A stretch of DNA of 64,000 bases, from NCBI GenBank assembly GCA_963722295.1, contig CAVRLB010000004.1, positions 62,001 to 126,000 on the forward strand, read 5' to 3'. Position 1 is the stretch's first letter. Every line of letters starts with the position of its first letter. Below are positions 19,998 to 27,796 of the stretch, piece after piece. The notes below the pieces were generated by a model. The model saw nothing but the letters and a program-made list of their open reading frames with translations, did not search any database and was not told where the DNA came from. The DNA comes from Brooklawnia sp032229645. GTDB lineage: Bacteria > Actinomycetota > Actinomycetes > Propionibacteriales > Propionibacteriaceae. The translations under genes and the position numbers were made by a program.

Positions 19998-21052
19998 TTG
20001 GCTAGATGATTGATTCCAAGGGTTCAGTGGTCGTAGGTGGTTAGTGAGCGTAGGACTGGGGCGCCGCAGTGCCAGTTGTGCCAGATGGTTGTGGTTAGGG
20101 CCAGGATGCGTTGTGCGACTCGGGCGCAGACCCCGTTGATGGTTCGTCCACCATGGCGTTCCAGGTCCAGTTGTCCCTTGAACGTGTCATTGACTGACTC
20201 GATGATCTGTCGCAGAGGTTTGAAGAACCGGGCCCCGGGCCGGGCTTGTTCGCCCTTGCGGGCGGGGCGTAACAGGATCAGGCCGCGCTCGGCGAGCCCG
20301 GCCTCGAAGTCGCGCCCGAAGTAGTTCTTGTCACCGATGATGATCTGCGGGTGCCCGCTGGTGGGGGCCGGGCAGGTGTCGAGCATGTGGGCGAGGACTT
20401 CGCGTTCATCGGCTTTCGCGCCGGTCAGCATCCAGGCGACCGGCAGCCCGTGAACGGTGGTCAGCAGATGCAGGCGTAGCCCCCAAAAGTAGCGGGAGTG
20501 AGAGGCGCAGTATCCGTACTCGGCCCACCCGGCCAGATCGGAACGGCGGCAGGTTTCGCGGGAACGTCCGCATTCCACCGGTGTGGAGTCGACCAGCCAC
20601 ACGTCATCGTCGCCGACCCCGGTCATGGCGGTCAGGGTGGCGGCCAGCCACGACATGAGCCCGGCCAGTTTGCGTAACCGTTTGTTGTATCCGGACTGTC
20701 CCGGCACGTGCGGGAACATGGCGTGAAGTCTGGGATCACCGGATACATGGCGTAGCCAGCGGGCTTCTGACACGAATCCGAGTAGTGCTTGCAAGACCGA
20801 CAAGGTGACCAGTTCGGCGTCGCTGATCTTCGGCGAGATACCGATCTTAGGACGATACGGGACCTGGTCAGGATGAGCGACCAGCAGATCGTCACAGGTG
20901 ACGTAGAGTGCAGTTGCGAGGGTGTCCAAATCAGTGTCCATGACGAGCTCCCATGCTCCGAACTGGTGTTAGAGCACCGATCATGGACACCCCCGCCCAT
21001 CCTCACCAGCAGGCGCGCCGAACCCACCCCTTGGAATTACTCATCTAGCCAA
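19998..21052 (-). mobile_element. Complete IS982-family insertion sequence
   Basis: A 1055-bp element bounded by 25-bp terminal inverted repeats at 19998-20022 (TTGGCTAGATGATTGATTCC...) and 21028-21052, which agree at 23 of 25 positions. It encloses one intact transposase gene. The bases just outside the two ends (GGCCACT versus GGCGGTC) show no target-site duplication, which suggests a later rearrangement or deletion next to one end. It abuts the IS110 region on one side and a truncated dehydrogenase gene on the other. Confidence 0.9.
20024..20941 (-). CDS. IS982-family transposase
   Basis: 305-residue DDE transposase of the IS982 family. The N-terminal part contains KISDAELVTLSVLQALLGF. 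The acidic residues are seen in VWLVDSTPVEC (D), IIIGDKNYFGRDFE (D) and IIESVNDTFKGQLDLERHGG (E). Length and motif order match intact members, so the gene is probably functional. It reads toward the left terminal repeat of its element. Confidence 0.93.
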   Translation of the reverse strand: MDTDLDTLATALYVTCDDLLVAHPDQVPYRPKIGISPKISDAELVTLSVLQALLGFVSEARWLRHVSGDPRLHAMFPHVPGQSGYNKRLRKLAGLMSWLAATLTAMTGVGDDDVWLVDSTPVECGRSRETCRRSDLAGWAEYGYCASHSRYFWGLRLHLLTTVHGLPVAWMLTGAKADEREVLAHMLDTCPAPTSGHPQIIIGDKNYFGRDFEAGLAERGLILLRPARKGEQARPGARFFKPLRQIIESVNDTFKGQLDLERHGGRTINGVCARVAQRILALTTTIWHNWHCGAPVLRSLTTYDH

Positions 21053-21292
21053 GGCGGTCGACGCCGGGGCGCCCAATCGCACCGCGGGCGCGGGTGGGGA
21101 CCGCGATACAGCTCCGGCCGTTACACCCGGCCAGTGATGCGCGATCACCAGTCAACGAGTCACAATAGGTACATATGACTCATCACGTGACACGTGTCTC
21201 ATGAAATCCTTACGCTGGATAACGCGCGGTCCGGCATCCCAGTCCGGATCCGAGGCACAAGACCCACAACCCTCGACGGAGAGGCAATCAAC

Positions 21293-21660
21293 GTGAGTGT
21301 GTCAATCGACAACCATGCGCAGGCAATCCCCAGCACGATGAAGGCAGTGGCCATCTCGGCTGACCATGCAGTCGAAGTCTTGAACGAAGTCCCGGTGCCC
21401 GAGCCGGGCGCCGGCCAGATATTGATGACGGTCACCACCTGCGGCATCTGCGGCGGCGATCTGAAGTTCCCGGAGATTTTCCCGGCAGGGGTCATCATGG
21501 GCCACGAGTTCTTCGGCACCGTGGCAGCCGTCGGCGAGGGAGTCGCCGAGTTGCAGATCGGCGATCGCATCGTGGGACTGCCGGCCCAGAGCTGCGAGAA
21601 GTGCGTCCACTGCCTGACCGACGAGCAGGTGCAATGCGCCGAATTTCTCGCACCCGACAC
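21293..21660 (+). pseudogene. 5' fragment of a zinc-dependent alcohol/polyol dehydrogenase
   Basis: The GTG at 21293 is preceded by GGAGAGG and starts an MDR-type dehydrogenase. TMKAVAISADHAVEVLNEVP is followed by TTCGICGGDLKFP with the first zinc-ligand Cys. GHEFFGTVAAVGEGV and a Cys-rich structural-zinc segment (SCEKCVHCLTDEQVQC) come next. After about 120 residues the family sequence stops and the reading continues into transporter-like sequence, so the Rossmann NAD-binding domain and the C-terminus are missing. It is a truncated gene fused to a foreign fragment. Confidence 0.8.
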
Positions 21661-22070
21661 CTTGATCGGCTATCTGGTGGTTCCGCTGCTGGCAGTTCTT
21701 CAGCAGGGACCGCGATCAGGTACGCGGCTATGCGCTGACCGTGCCAACGGTCGGAGCCGTCGGTTTCGTCTTTTTCGTGATCTGCTTCCTCAGCACCCGC
21801 GAAGTCGTCCAACCTGCCAAGGTACAAAGGCCGCACCTGAAGGACCTGTGGGGATCGGTGCTTCGGAACCGGCCGCTGCAGATCGTGGTCGCCGGCTTCT
21901 TCCTGTACGGATTCGTCGCCTACGGACGGATCGCCGTGATGGCGTTCTTCTTCCAGTACAACATCGGCGACCTGGGGCAGTTCGGCCCGTTCAACCTTGT
22001 CGCCAACGGCGCGGCACTGATCGGCAGCCTGCTGGCGGCTTTCGGCTACGTCCCCAATGTCGGCAACGAG
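21661..22070 (+). pseudogene. Internal fragment of a GPH/MFS sugar symporter, frameshifted
   Basis: Hydrophobic segments typical of glycoside-pentoside-hexuronide symporters are spread over two frames. YLVVPLLAVLQQ continues the dehydrogenase frame. From about 21710 the next frame gives DQVRGYALTVPTVGAVGFVF, then FVICFLSTREVVQPAKV, and then FLYGFVAYGRIAVMAFFFQY. Both ends of the transporter are absent. The second frame runs on, in frame, into the transketolase gene at 22086, but that gene has its own ribosome-binding site. This is a remnant of a sugar-uptake gene. Confidence 0.75.
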
Positions 22071-22085
22071 CACGAAGGGAAACAC

Positions 22086-23093
22086 ATGCTGAAAGTAGAA
22101 GGCACACCGAACACGGGTGTGAATATCAACGTCGATGACGTCATTCGCATGCTCAATGCTCGCGACATGGTTCCCAAAAAGATCTTCGAGCTCATGGAGA
22201 CCGACGATCGCATCGTGTTCATCAGCTCTGATGAGAGCGCAAAAGGCACCACTGCAGCCCAGATGAAAGAGCGGCATCTAGGACGAGTCATCGACGTCGG
22301 CATCGCCGAGATGAACGCTCTCGGAGTGGCGGCCGGCTACGGATTGTCGGGCAAGATGCCGTTCGTGAAGTCGTTCGATGCATTCTTGTCAATGCGGGCA
22401 ACCGATCAGCTGCATACCGACCTCGGCTACAACGACCTGCCTGTGCGAATCATCGCCACCCACGGCGGCACCACCGCCGGCGGCGGACCGACGCACTATG
22501 CGATCTGCGACTACGCGATCGTCGACTCCATCCCGAATATGACCATGATCGCCCCGGCGGACGCGGCTCAGGCCGTCAAGGTGGTGGAGGCCTCCCTCGA
22601 CTACCCGGGCCCCATTTTCATGCGGGTGGCACGCGGTGAAGAGCAGGCGGTCTACTCCGAAGGCGAGGATTACCAGTACGAGATCGGCAAGTCGATCGAG
22701 GTGCGCCACGGCACCGATGCCACCGTGATCGGTGCCGGAGTGGGCGTCTGGCTGGGTCAGCAGGCCTCGATTCTGCTGGAGCAGGAGGGCTACTCGGTGC
22801 GGGTCATCGACATGCACACCATCAAGCCACTCGACCGTGACGCTGCCGCAGCGCCAGCCCGCGAGACCGGCGCCATCGTCTCCGTCGAGGATCACAACAT
22901 CAACGGAGGCCTGGGCACGCTGGTGGCAGCGGCCGTGGCCGAGGCCGGCGAACGCGCCATCATCCGCAAACTGGGCATCCCTGACGAGTTCGCCGTGCTC
23001 GGCTACCCGGAGGGCATCTACAAGCACTACGGTTTCGATGTCGAAGGCGTGAGCAGCGCGGTGCGGCAACTCATCAAGGAGAAGCGGGCCTGA
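22086..23093 (+). CDS. Transketolase C-terminal subunit (split type)
   Basis: 335-residue protein equal to the pyrimidine-binding and C-terminal domains of transketolase (the second subunit of two-gene transketolases). Motifs are FISSDESAKGT near the start, RVIDVGIAEMNALGVAAGYG with the catalytic Glu that activates TPP, TTAGGGPTHYAICD, RVARGEE and VEDHNINGGLGTLV. ATG at 22086 follows GAAGGGA at good spacing; the longer in-frame reading upstream belongs to the transporter fragment. Transketolase needs the N-terminal TPP-phosphate-binding subunit, which is not seen upstream and was probably lost in the rearrangement. The protein may therefore be orphaned or work with a subunit encoded elsewhere. 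Confidence 0.83.
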   Translation: MLKVEGTPNTGVNINVDDVIRMLNARDMVPKKIFELMETDDRIVFISSDESAKGTTAAQMKERHLGRVIDVGIAEMNALGVAAGYGLSGKMPFVKSFDAFLSMRATDQLHTDLGYNDLPVRIIATHGGTTAGGGPTHYAICDYAIVDSIPNMTMIAPADAAQAVKVVEASLDYPGPIFMRVARGEEQAVYSEGEDYQYEIGKSIEVRHGTDATVIGAGVGVWLGQQASILLEQEGYSVRVIDMHTIKPLDRDAAAAPARETGAIVSVEDHNINGGLGTLVAAAVAEAGERAIIRKLGIPDEFAVLGYPEGIYKHYGFDVEGVSSAVRQLIKEKRA

Positions 23094-23097
23094 CGTC

Positions 23098-23127
23098 TGC
23101 GTGGATAGGCCACTGTCTGTCCACGCA
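23098..23127. terminator. Hairpin between transketolase subunit and TetR gene
   Basis: TGCGTGGA (23098-23105) and TCCACGCA (23120-23127) form a perfect 8-bp stem with a 14-nt loop, 5 bp after the transketolase stop and facing the convergent tetR gene. There is only a short T-rich tail. Confidence 0.5.
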
Positions 23128-23188
23128 AACTCTTGCTCAAATGCCGGCGGTGGGGGTCCTGGATGGTCGACCCCGCCGCTTCCGCGTC

Positions 23189-23869
23189 TCACGCGCCGAT
23201 GGCGGCTGCGTCCTGGCGCAACAGCTCGTCGAACCAGATCTCGGCCAGACCATCAAGCATCTTGTCGCTGCTGAGGGGCCGGTCCCGGCCGAGATCCTCG
23301 TAATACTCGTAGAGCAGTTGATCGTAGAGCAAGACGATACGGACGCGGGCCCGGTCACGATCGGCCTCTGAGAGCTTCGCCAGGCGCGCGCCGAAGTACG
23401 AGATCACGTTCTCCCGAATGTCCAGGTCGGCGTCCATGAAGGTCTTACTCGACACACTGGAGCGAAAACCGACCTCGAAGAAGGTGCCGGCCCGTTTGAA
23501 AAGCTCATGAACCTTGCGCAATGCCTCTCGCACTTGTTCTCGTTGTGTAGCAACGCCCAGTTCCTCGATGAAGGTATACATCTTGGGCATCAACCACATG
23601 CCGATTTCCACCGACAGGGCGTCTTTGTCCGCGAAATGCCGGTAGAAGGTGGCGCGGCTGACGCGTGCATCCTTCGCTATCAGATCGATCGTCGCGCTCT
23701 GATAGCCGTACCGCTGAAAAACCCGGACACCGGCCTCGATTATCTCCGAGCGAGTTTCCAGCTTTCGCCGCTCGCGGGTGTTCAGCGGACGATCCGCCGG
23801 CCTGTTCTGTACCACTAGATCACTCCCATCGGGACCATCGGCCCCAGGAGCCGACACTACCCCGGGCAA
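23189..23869 (-). CDS. TetR-family transcriptional regulator
   Basis: 226-residue one-domain-pair repressor. The N-terminal helix-turn-helix is clear: TRSEIIEAGVRVFQRYGYQ, then TIDLIAKDARVSRATFYRHF, at about residues 35-80. The C-terminal ligand-binding domain is not assignable to a ligand. It points toward the transketolase gene and starts 23 bp from the left copy of the sirtuin-end direct repeat, so its own upstream region may be truncated or replaced. The target is unknown; the neighbouring sugar-gene remnants are candidates. Confidence 0.85.
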   Translation of the reverse strand: MPGVVSAPGADGPDGSDLVVQNRPADRPLNTRERRKLETRSEIIEAGVRVFQRYGYQSATIDLIAKDARVSRATFYRHFADKDALSVEIGMWLMPKMYTFIEELGVATQREQVREALRKVHELFKRAGTFFEVGFRSSVSSKTFMDADLDIRENVISYFGARLAKLSEADRDRARVRIVLLYDQLLYEYYEDLGRDRPLSSDKMLDGLAEIWFDELLRQDAAAIGA

Positions 23870-23892
23870 GAGATGCGTCCGAAGCTTGCCCG

Positions 23893-24209
23893 CCCCAGAT
23901 CAGTGAGTTCAGACCGTGCGCCGGACCCAACCGGAATCCCGCCGCAATTCGGGCCCCGCAGCGCTAACCATAGAAAGCCACCAAAAGCAATCAACGGTGA
24001 CAGCACAGCAGCAAACATCTGTCATATCCGCCCACAGAGCTCGGCCAACGCATCCGACAGCGGAATATCCAAACGCACGGTGGCCAGATCATCGGCGCGG
24101 GTGGCGCCGTGATTGATGACGATCGGTTTACCCTGTTTGGCCATCTGCCGCGCGAACCGCAGGCCCGACATCACGGTCAGACTCGACCCGGCAACCAGCA
24201 ACGCGTCCG
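23893..24209. repeat. Direct repeat, left copy (sirtuin 3' end and flank)
   Basis: This 317-bp stretch matches 29932-30251 with about seven substitutions and one 3-bp indel; both begin CCCCAGATCAGTGAG and diverge after GCAACGCGTCCG. It holds the last ~60 codons of a sirtuin gene plus 129 bp beyond its stop. The two copies bound a 6-kb accessory island. Confidence 0.92.
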
Positions 24210-24210
24210 A
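24022..24210 (-). pseudogene. Truncated sirtuin gene (C-terminal ~60 codons only)
   Basis: The minus-strand reading ending at 24022 reproduces the last ~60 residues of the intact sirtuin encoded at 30061 (DALLVAGSSLTVMSGLRFAR ... LAELCGRI), with one valine missing in the KPIVINHG segment. The sequence diverges at about 24210, and nothing upstream resembles the zinc or NAD-binding parts. It is a remnant created by the duplication or insertion that made the island. Confidence 0.9.
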
Positions 24211-24652
24211 GCCTGAGCACCAGGCGAGCGGGGTTGGATGGTGTAGTTGGGTGTGCGCTGGAATTGCGGCCACGTGTCGCCGCTCGGGGTTACTGCGCGA
24301 CATACAGGTTCCGAGCCCAGACACGCGAGCTCAATCATGAGTTGGATGCCCAGCGGCAGGCCATCGCTGTCGCAGCAACGGACGGGCCCCTCGTCCTTGA
24401 GTGTGCGAAGCCCATCCGCCCGTGGCGCCTCATTGTCAAGTGCCTGCGACGTGCCGCTCACCTTGCGGCCGAGCACGTTACATACTAGACTGCAACCATG
24501 AAAGGTACGGACTCGGTGGTTGCCCCAGAGGGCCGACTCGATAACCGGAATATCGTGACGCAGACTGATAAAGGGACCTTCGTCGAAAGTATTGCGACCA
24601 GGAATGGGATCCTTGCCTGCACGATTTGAACCCAACTAAGAAGGCTAACACT
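24210..24652. other. Non-coding or unrecognised stretch at island left end
   Basis: About 440 bp without a recognisable gene. A minus-strand open frame of 152 codons crosses it, but its product resembles no family I know and part of it overlaps the sirtuin remnant. It is treated as chance or decayed sequence. Confidence 0.4.
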
Positions 24653-24781
24653 ATGAAAACATCTAGAGTATTGGCGTTCCTTGTAGCAGCAGTCGCTATT
24701 GTTTCCGGCAGAGGCTGCCGAAAACTGGTCATTCGCACAAATTCAGAAGTGGGCTCTGAAGCCTACTACAATGCGCAGTGA
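24653..24781 (+). pseudogene. Decayed lactococcin-972-type bacteriocin gene
   Basis: AAGAAGG precedes an ATG at 24653 and a 42-codon frame beginning with a signal-peptide-like MKTSRVLAFLVAAVAIVSG. The region after it, read in another frame (from about 24715), gives AENWSFAQIQKWA. This aligns with GNWSYAYVQKWT near the C-terminus of the intact bacteriocin at 24994. The original frame then ends SEAYYNAQ, like the intact CFAYYNV end. The middle of the gene is deleted and the frame shifted, so this is a broken paralogue of the next gene. Confidence 0.75.
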
Positions 24782-24993
24782 CACCAGAGGGATATCACGC
24801 TTTACTTGATTACCCGAGCCCGATCTCCTCTGCGAATAAAGGTAGTTGATACTAAACCAGTCTGCTACTAGATGATTTTATCGTCTTATACCAGGCGAGC
24901 AGTAGCAGTACCCTTTATGGCAGGCTCGCAGAGCATGTCCAAGTGAAGTACCCATCAGGAACAACTGTAATTACACACCCAGCAGAGAGAGCC

Positions 24994-25482
24994 ATGAAAC
25001 TACATAAAGCCATAACTGCCGTTGCCGCCGGTGTCGCGTTCACTGCGTTAGGCGTGATCGCTCCCGCGAGCGCTGATCCGAGGGGGGCAGAGCTGGATAT
25101 CCCCGGAGCTGAGATCACTCAAATTGTCGGTGACATCACCATCACAGGCTCGGGAACTTCCTCTGAGGGTGCCTGGGTTTCATACACGGGCACAGGGAGT
25201 GTCAGCGTCTCCCTGGAGACTGAGACTCCTTCCGATGGGAATGGAGTGGGTCCGCAGACCACAATCTGGATTGACGGCGGCACGTGGGATTTCGGAGGTA
25301 GCTACAACAGTATTGGACAGAAGTCCTGCAGGTCATATTACCACCATCCCACCAAGTACCATTCATCTACTGTCACGATGAGCGATCTTTACGACAAGCA
25401 GTACGCCTACGGCGGGAACTGGTCCTATGCTTACGTCCAAAAGTGGACGACGGCAGAGTGCTTCGCCTACTACAACGTGTAG
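24994..25482 (+). CDS. Lactococcin-972-family bacteriocin precursor
   Basis: 162-residue secreted protein. An N-terminal signal peptide (MKLHKAITAVAAGVAFTALG, then VIAPASADP, probable cleavage after ASA) precedes an exported part. The C-terminal ~70 residues carry the family pattern: GGTWDFGGSYNS, then SYYHHPTKYHSSTV, then GGNWSYAYVQKW, and a final aromatic AYYNV. In the known family member the mature protein blocks septum formation by binding lipid II. ATG at 24994 is chosen over a GTG 17 codons upstream because it starts a proper signal peptide. The precursor is longer than lactococcin 972 (about 90 residues), owing to a Ser/Gly/Thr-rich insert. The next gene may give immunity. Confidence 0.82.
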   Translation: MKLHKAITAVAAGVAFTALGVIAPASADPRGAELDIPGAEITQIVGDITITGSGTSSEGAWVSYTGTGSVSVSLETETPSDGNGVGPQTTIWIDGGTWDFGGSYNSIGQKSCRSYYHHPTKYHSSTVTMSDLYDKQYAYGGNWSYAYVQKWTTAECFAYYNV

Positions 25483-25520
25483 TTGATTCGATCTATCGCC
25501 CTCCTCGTATAGTCATTGTC

Positions 25521-26198
25521 ATGCTTATTCATGGTTCTAAGCGCCTTCTCAGGCTGGTTGTTATTTGCGCCTTCGGCGCCACTTTCGGATGGCTCACTTC
25601 AGCCGCGAACGACGGACTCGGCGGCGGCTTGTCAGCCTATATATCGAATGTAATCGGAACAAGCTGGGGGTGGCTTGCCGCCGGCTTGGCGGCAGTGTGG
25701 CCAAGCCGGTCGTGGCGAGAAGGAATCTCCCGGGGGATGTCCTTCTATGTCCCCGCAGTATGCGTCTATTACATATCGGACCTGACCAAAGGGGTTTACG
25801 ACACGTTCATTTTTGACCCGCAATCACTCGGATCGTCTTTTGGTGAGCCGTACATAGACTTCGGTGCAGCAGTGATGGACATCATGGTATATCTCGTCAT
25901 TAGTGGGGTGGTCAGCGCTGGTTTGTCGGTGCTGAGTGCTATTCAGAGGAGGGGAGGCCTAATGGCTATTCTGGCGGTTGCGGCGGTGCCTGCGTTTGTC
26001 GCTCTTGATGCATTCCGTTCCTATCAGATCCTCTTGCGCTCACCGGTGACGTCCGAAGCTGTTACGCTAGCGACCACCAAGTTTTTTAGTATTATAGGGT
26101 TAATCGGAACTGGCATTGCCTTAGGATACGGGATTGTGCAACACATCAGGCGCGCTCAAGACGCTACTTTCCTCGGGAGTAAAACTGAATTAGAATAG
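25521..26198 (+). CDS. Multi-pass membrane protein, possible bacteriocin immunity protein
   Basis: 225-residue protein with about five hydrophobic segments: LRLVVICAFGATFGWLTSA, NVIGTSWGWLAAGLAAVW, IMVYLVISGVVSAGLSVL, MAILAVAAVPAFVALD and FFSIIGLIGTGIALGYGIV. The first part (GWLTSAAND ... GTSWGWLAAG ... VCVYYISDLTKGVYD) recalls actinobacterial DUF6518-type membrane proteins, but I am not sure. It starts 38 bp after the bacteriocin gene on the same strand, the usual place for an immunity gene. The multi-gene ABC exporter often linked to lactococcin-972 genes is absent. Base use is more AT-rich than the core genes. ATG at 25521 lacks a strong ribosome-binding site. Confidence 0.6.
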   Translation: MLIHGSKRLLRLVVICAFGATFGWLTSAANDGLGGGLSAYISNVIGTSWGWLAAGLAAVWPSRSWREGISRGMSFYVPAVCVYYISDLTKGVYDTFIFDPQSLGSSFGEPYIDFGAAVMDIMVYLVISGVVSAGLSVLSAIQRRGGLMAILAVAAVPAFVALDAFRSYQILLRSPVTSEAVTLATTKFFSIIGLIGTGIALGYGIVQHIRRAQDATFLGSKTELE

Positions 26199-26850
26199 AG
26201 TCGAGGCGTCGGTAAACGTATTTCACGGTGCTGTGGCTAATGATGCTGGGTCTGCTCAGGGTGCCGGAAAGGTCGGTGTGCGGTGTGGCTTGGGGGTTCG
26301 CGGTGGTGTGATCGGCGTGTCACTCGGAGCGGGTGTGGTCTCACGCGGTTCGATGGGAGTCGCTGAACATACCTGCGAACCAGAAACCACACCCGTTGAT
26401 GTCATCTCCCCCCCCCATCACGGACACTGACGCGAACTCATCCACGCTGGCTGGCCCTGACTCCTTGTTCACCCGCCTTTGGGTATGGCTTGCGATCTGC
26501 GACGCCTGTGGCCTGACTGGATCGGAGTCGATCTACATAGTCACATTTATATCAAATACGGTTGAGGTACTAAACGACTTCTGGAGGTTATGCACCGATA
26601 AGCCGACTACAGCCAATCCCGGCAGGAAGGCGGCTCCATACCTATGGAGGCCTTAAATTCAGCTGGTGTCCCTCAGTTGCCCCTCCTGAAAATTACGTGA
26701 TGAGGTGTAGGGGTCCTGGTCGGGCTTGCCACCTGCATCGGCGGCGACGAGGCGATCAGTTCCATGGTTCAATTTCGCTGTTAATCGAGGAAGGGAGTCC
26801 CGCGCTGGTCCTCGAGTTACCGTTAGTTCTTGGGTGAGGCCCGGGTAAGG
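26199..26850. other. 650-bp stretch without a recognisable gene
   Basis: It lies between the membrane-protein gene and the 3' end of the afsA-like gene. Short open frames occur but lack ribosome-binding sites and family resemblance, and the composition is mixed, with a poly-C run near 26408. No clear terminator was seen. Confidence 0.4.
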
Positions 26851-27771
26851 TTATGAAATGGTCTCGTCTCGGCGCTGCCCGGGTTTGCTTGTGGTATTCA
26901 CTGCGAAGGGCCTAAATGAGACTTTGGCCACGTTGTGGCCGAATTGAGTGATGGTCGCTCTCGTTATCGGGTTGATGCCTGGCGAGTGTTCTGCGTGGAT
27001 GTGAACTGGCCCGTCTAGTTCCGCGAACTGCGTGAAGTATATTTCGTAGTGCTGTGGAGTTGCATCTTTGGTGAGTCTTCGGTGTGCTTCGTAGGCTGCG
27101 GCGAAGAGATGCATTCCGGGAACGTGGTCGGCGTCGTGGTCGAATTGGAAACGGTCACGGTAGTCCCAGCCGATGTCGGCGGACATCGAGTTTGCCTCGG
27201 TTCGGACGTTGAGAAGGAAGTCTGTGTCGGTTCGTGTATTCCAGCTGGATGCCAGGTGTGCCCGCCGACGTAGGAGCCTGCGGATCTTGGCTGACATGCA
27301 TGTCAGTCGGCCTGTTGCGGTGGCTAGGGTCGATCCGTCCTGACTCAGAGAGGTGCAGACTGCGAGTTCGCATATGCGCCCATTCTTGGGCACGATGTCC
27401 TCGACCCAGAGCACAGCGCAAAGCTCTAGTGGCCCGTAGTCGGGAAAGTGAGTTGGTTCTGTCAGCCAGGAGAAGGCCATTGCTTTGGGCACGAATGTCC
27501 ATTCGGACGGCACGCCGAGAAGTAGATGGGTCGCAGCGATGCCGGCTTGTCGGGCGGCCTCGAGTAGCAGGATCGGGGATGGGGTCTGTGCTCCGACGGG
27601 AACGATCCGATGCGTCGGGGGGATAGCGAGCGTAAGTCGGGCTTCGTCACCGCGGCGTCGGTAGTCGCCGACTAGCACTTCCGATGGTGTTCTCTTGTGA
27701 ACCAAGCGAGGTGAGAGCAGTGCGGTGGACCCAACTACTTTGCGGATGTCGTGAATGGGGTCTGTCGTCAT
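26851..27771 (-). CDS. AfsA-family gamma-butyrolactone biosynthesis protein
   Basis: 306-residue homologue of AfsA/ScbA, the enzymes that condense a beta-ketoacyl-ACP with dihydroxyacetone phosphate as the first step to gamma-butyrolactone hormones. The first AfsA hot-dog repeat is plain: LVHKRTPSEVLVGDYRR near residue 22, then IPPTHRIVP, then PILLLEAARQAGIAATHLLL and GVPSEWTFV. A second repeat follows after about residue 185 (MSADIGWDYRDRFQFDHDAD, then DHVPGMHLFAAAYEA). The length matches the family. It is 25 bp downstream of a tetR gene on the same strand and near a divergent reductase gene. Propionibacterial butyrolactone signalling is not something I know to be established. Confidence 0.85.
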   Translation of the reverse strand: MTTDPIHDIRKVVGSTALLSPRLVHKRTPSEVLVGDYRRRGDEARLTLAIPPTHRIVPVGAQTPSPILLLEAARQAGIAATHLLLGVPSEWTFVPKAMAFSWLTEPTHFPDYGPLELCAVLWVEDIVPKNGRICELAVCTSLSQDGSTLATATGRLTCMSAKIRRLLRRRAHLASSWNTRTDTDFLLNVRTEANSMSADIGWDYRDRFQFDHDADHVPGMHLFAAAYEAHRRLTKDATPQHYEIYFTQFAELDGPVHIHAEHSPGINPITRATITQFGHNVAKVSFRPFAVNTTSKPGQRRDETIS

Positions 27772-27796
27772 GGCAGGCCATGAAATTCGGGGCGGG

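Noticed and set aside
21741..22085. The symporter-like N-terminal part as a genuine extension of the transketolase subunit
   Set aside because: The ATG at 22086 has its own GAAGGGA site and the usual start of the subunit; the upstream part is a transporter fragment truncated at both ends.
24022..24324. Short sirtuin-like protein at the left repeat
   Set aside because: It only repeats the last ~60 residues of the intact gene and lacks the NAD and zinc parts, so it is recorded as a remnant, not a functional gene.
24177..24635. A 152-codon minus-strand open frame at the left end of the island
   Set aside because: It matches no family I recognise, overlaps the sirtuin remnant in another frame, and has no convincing ribosome-binding site.
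26199..26850. Small open frames between the membrane gene and the AfsA gene
   Set aside because: Low-complexity products, no ribosome-binding sites and no recognisable domains.
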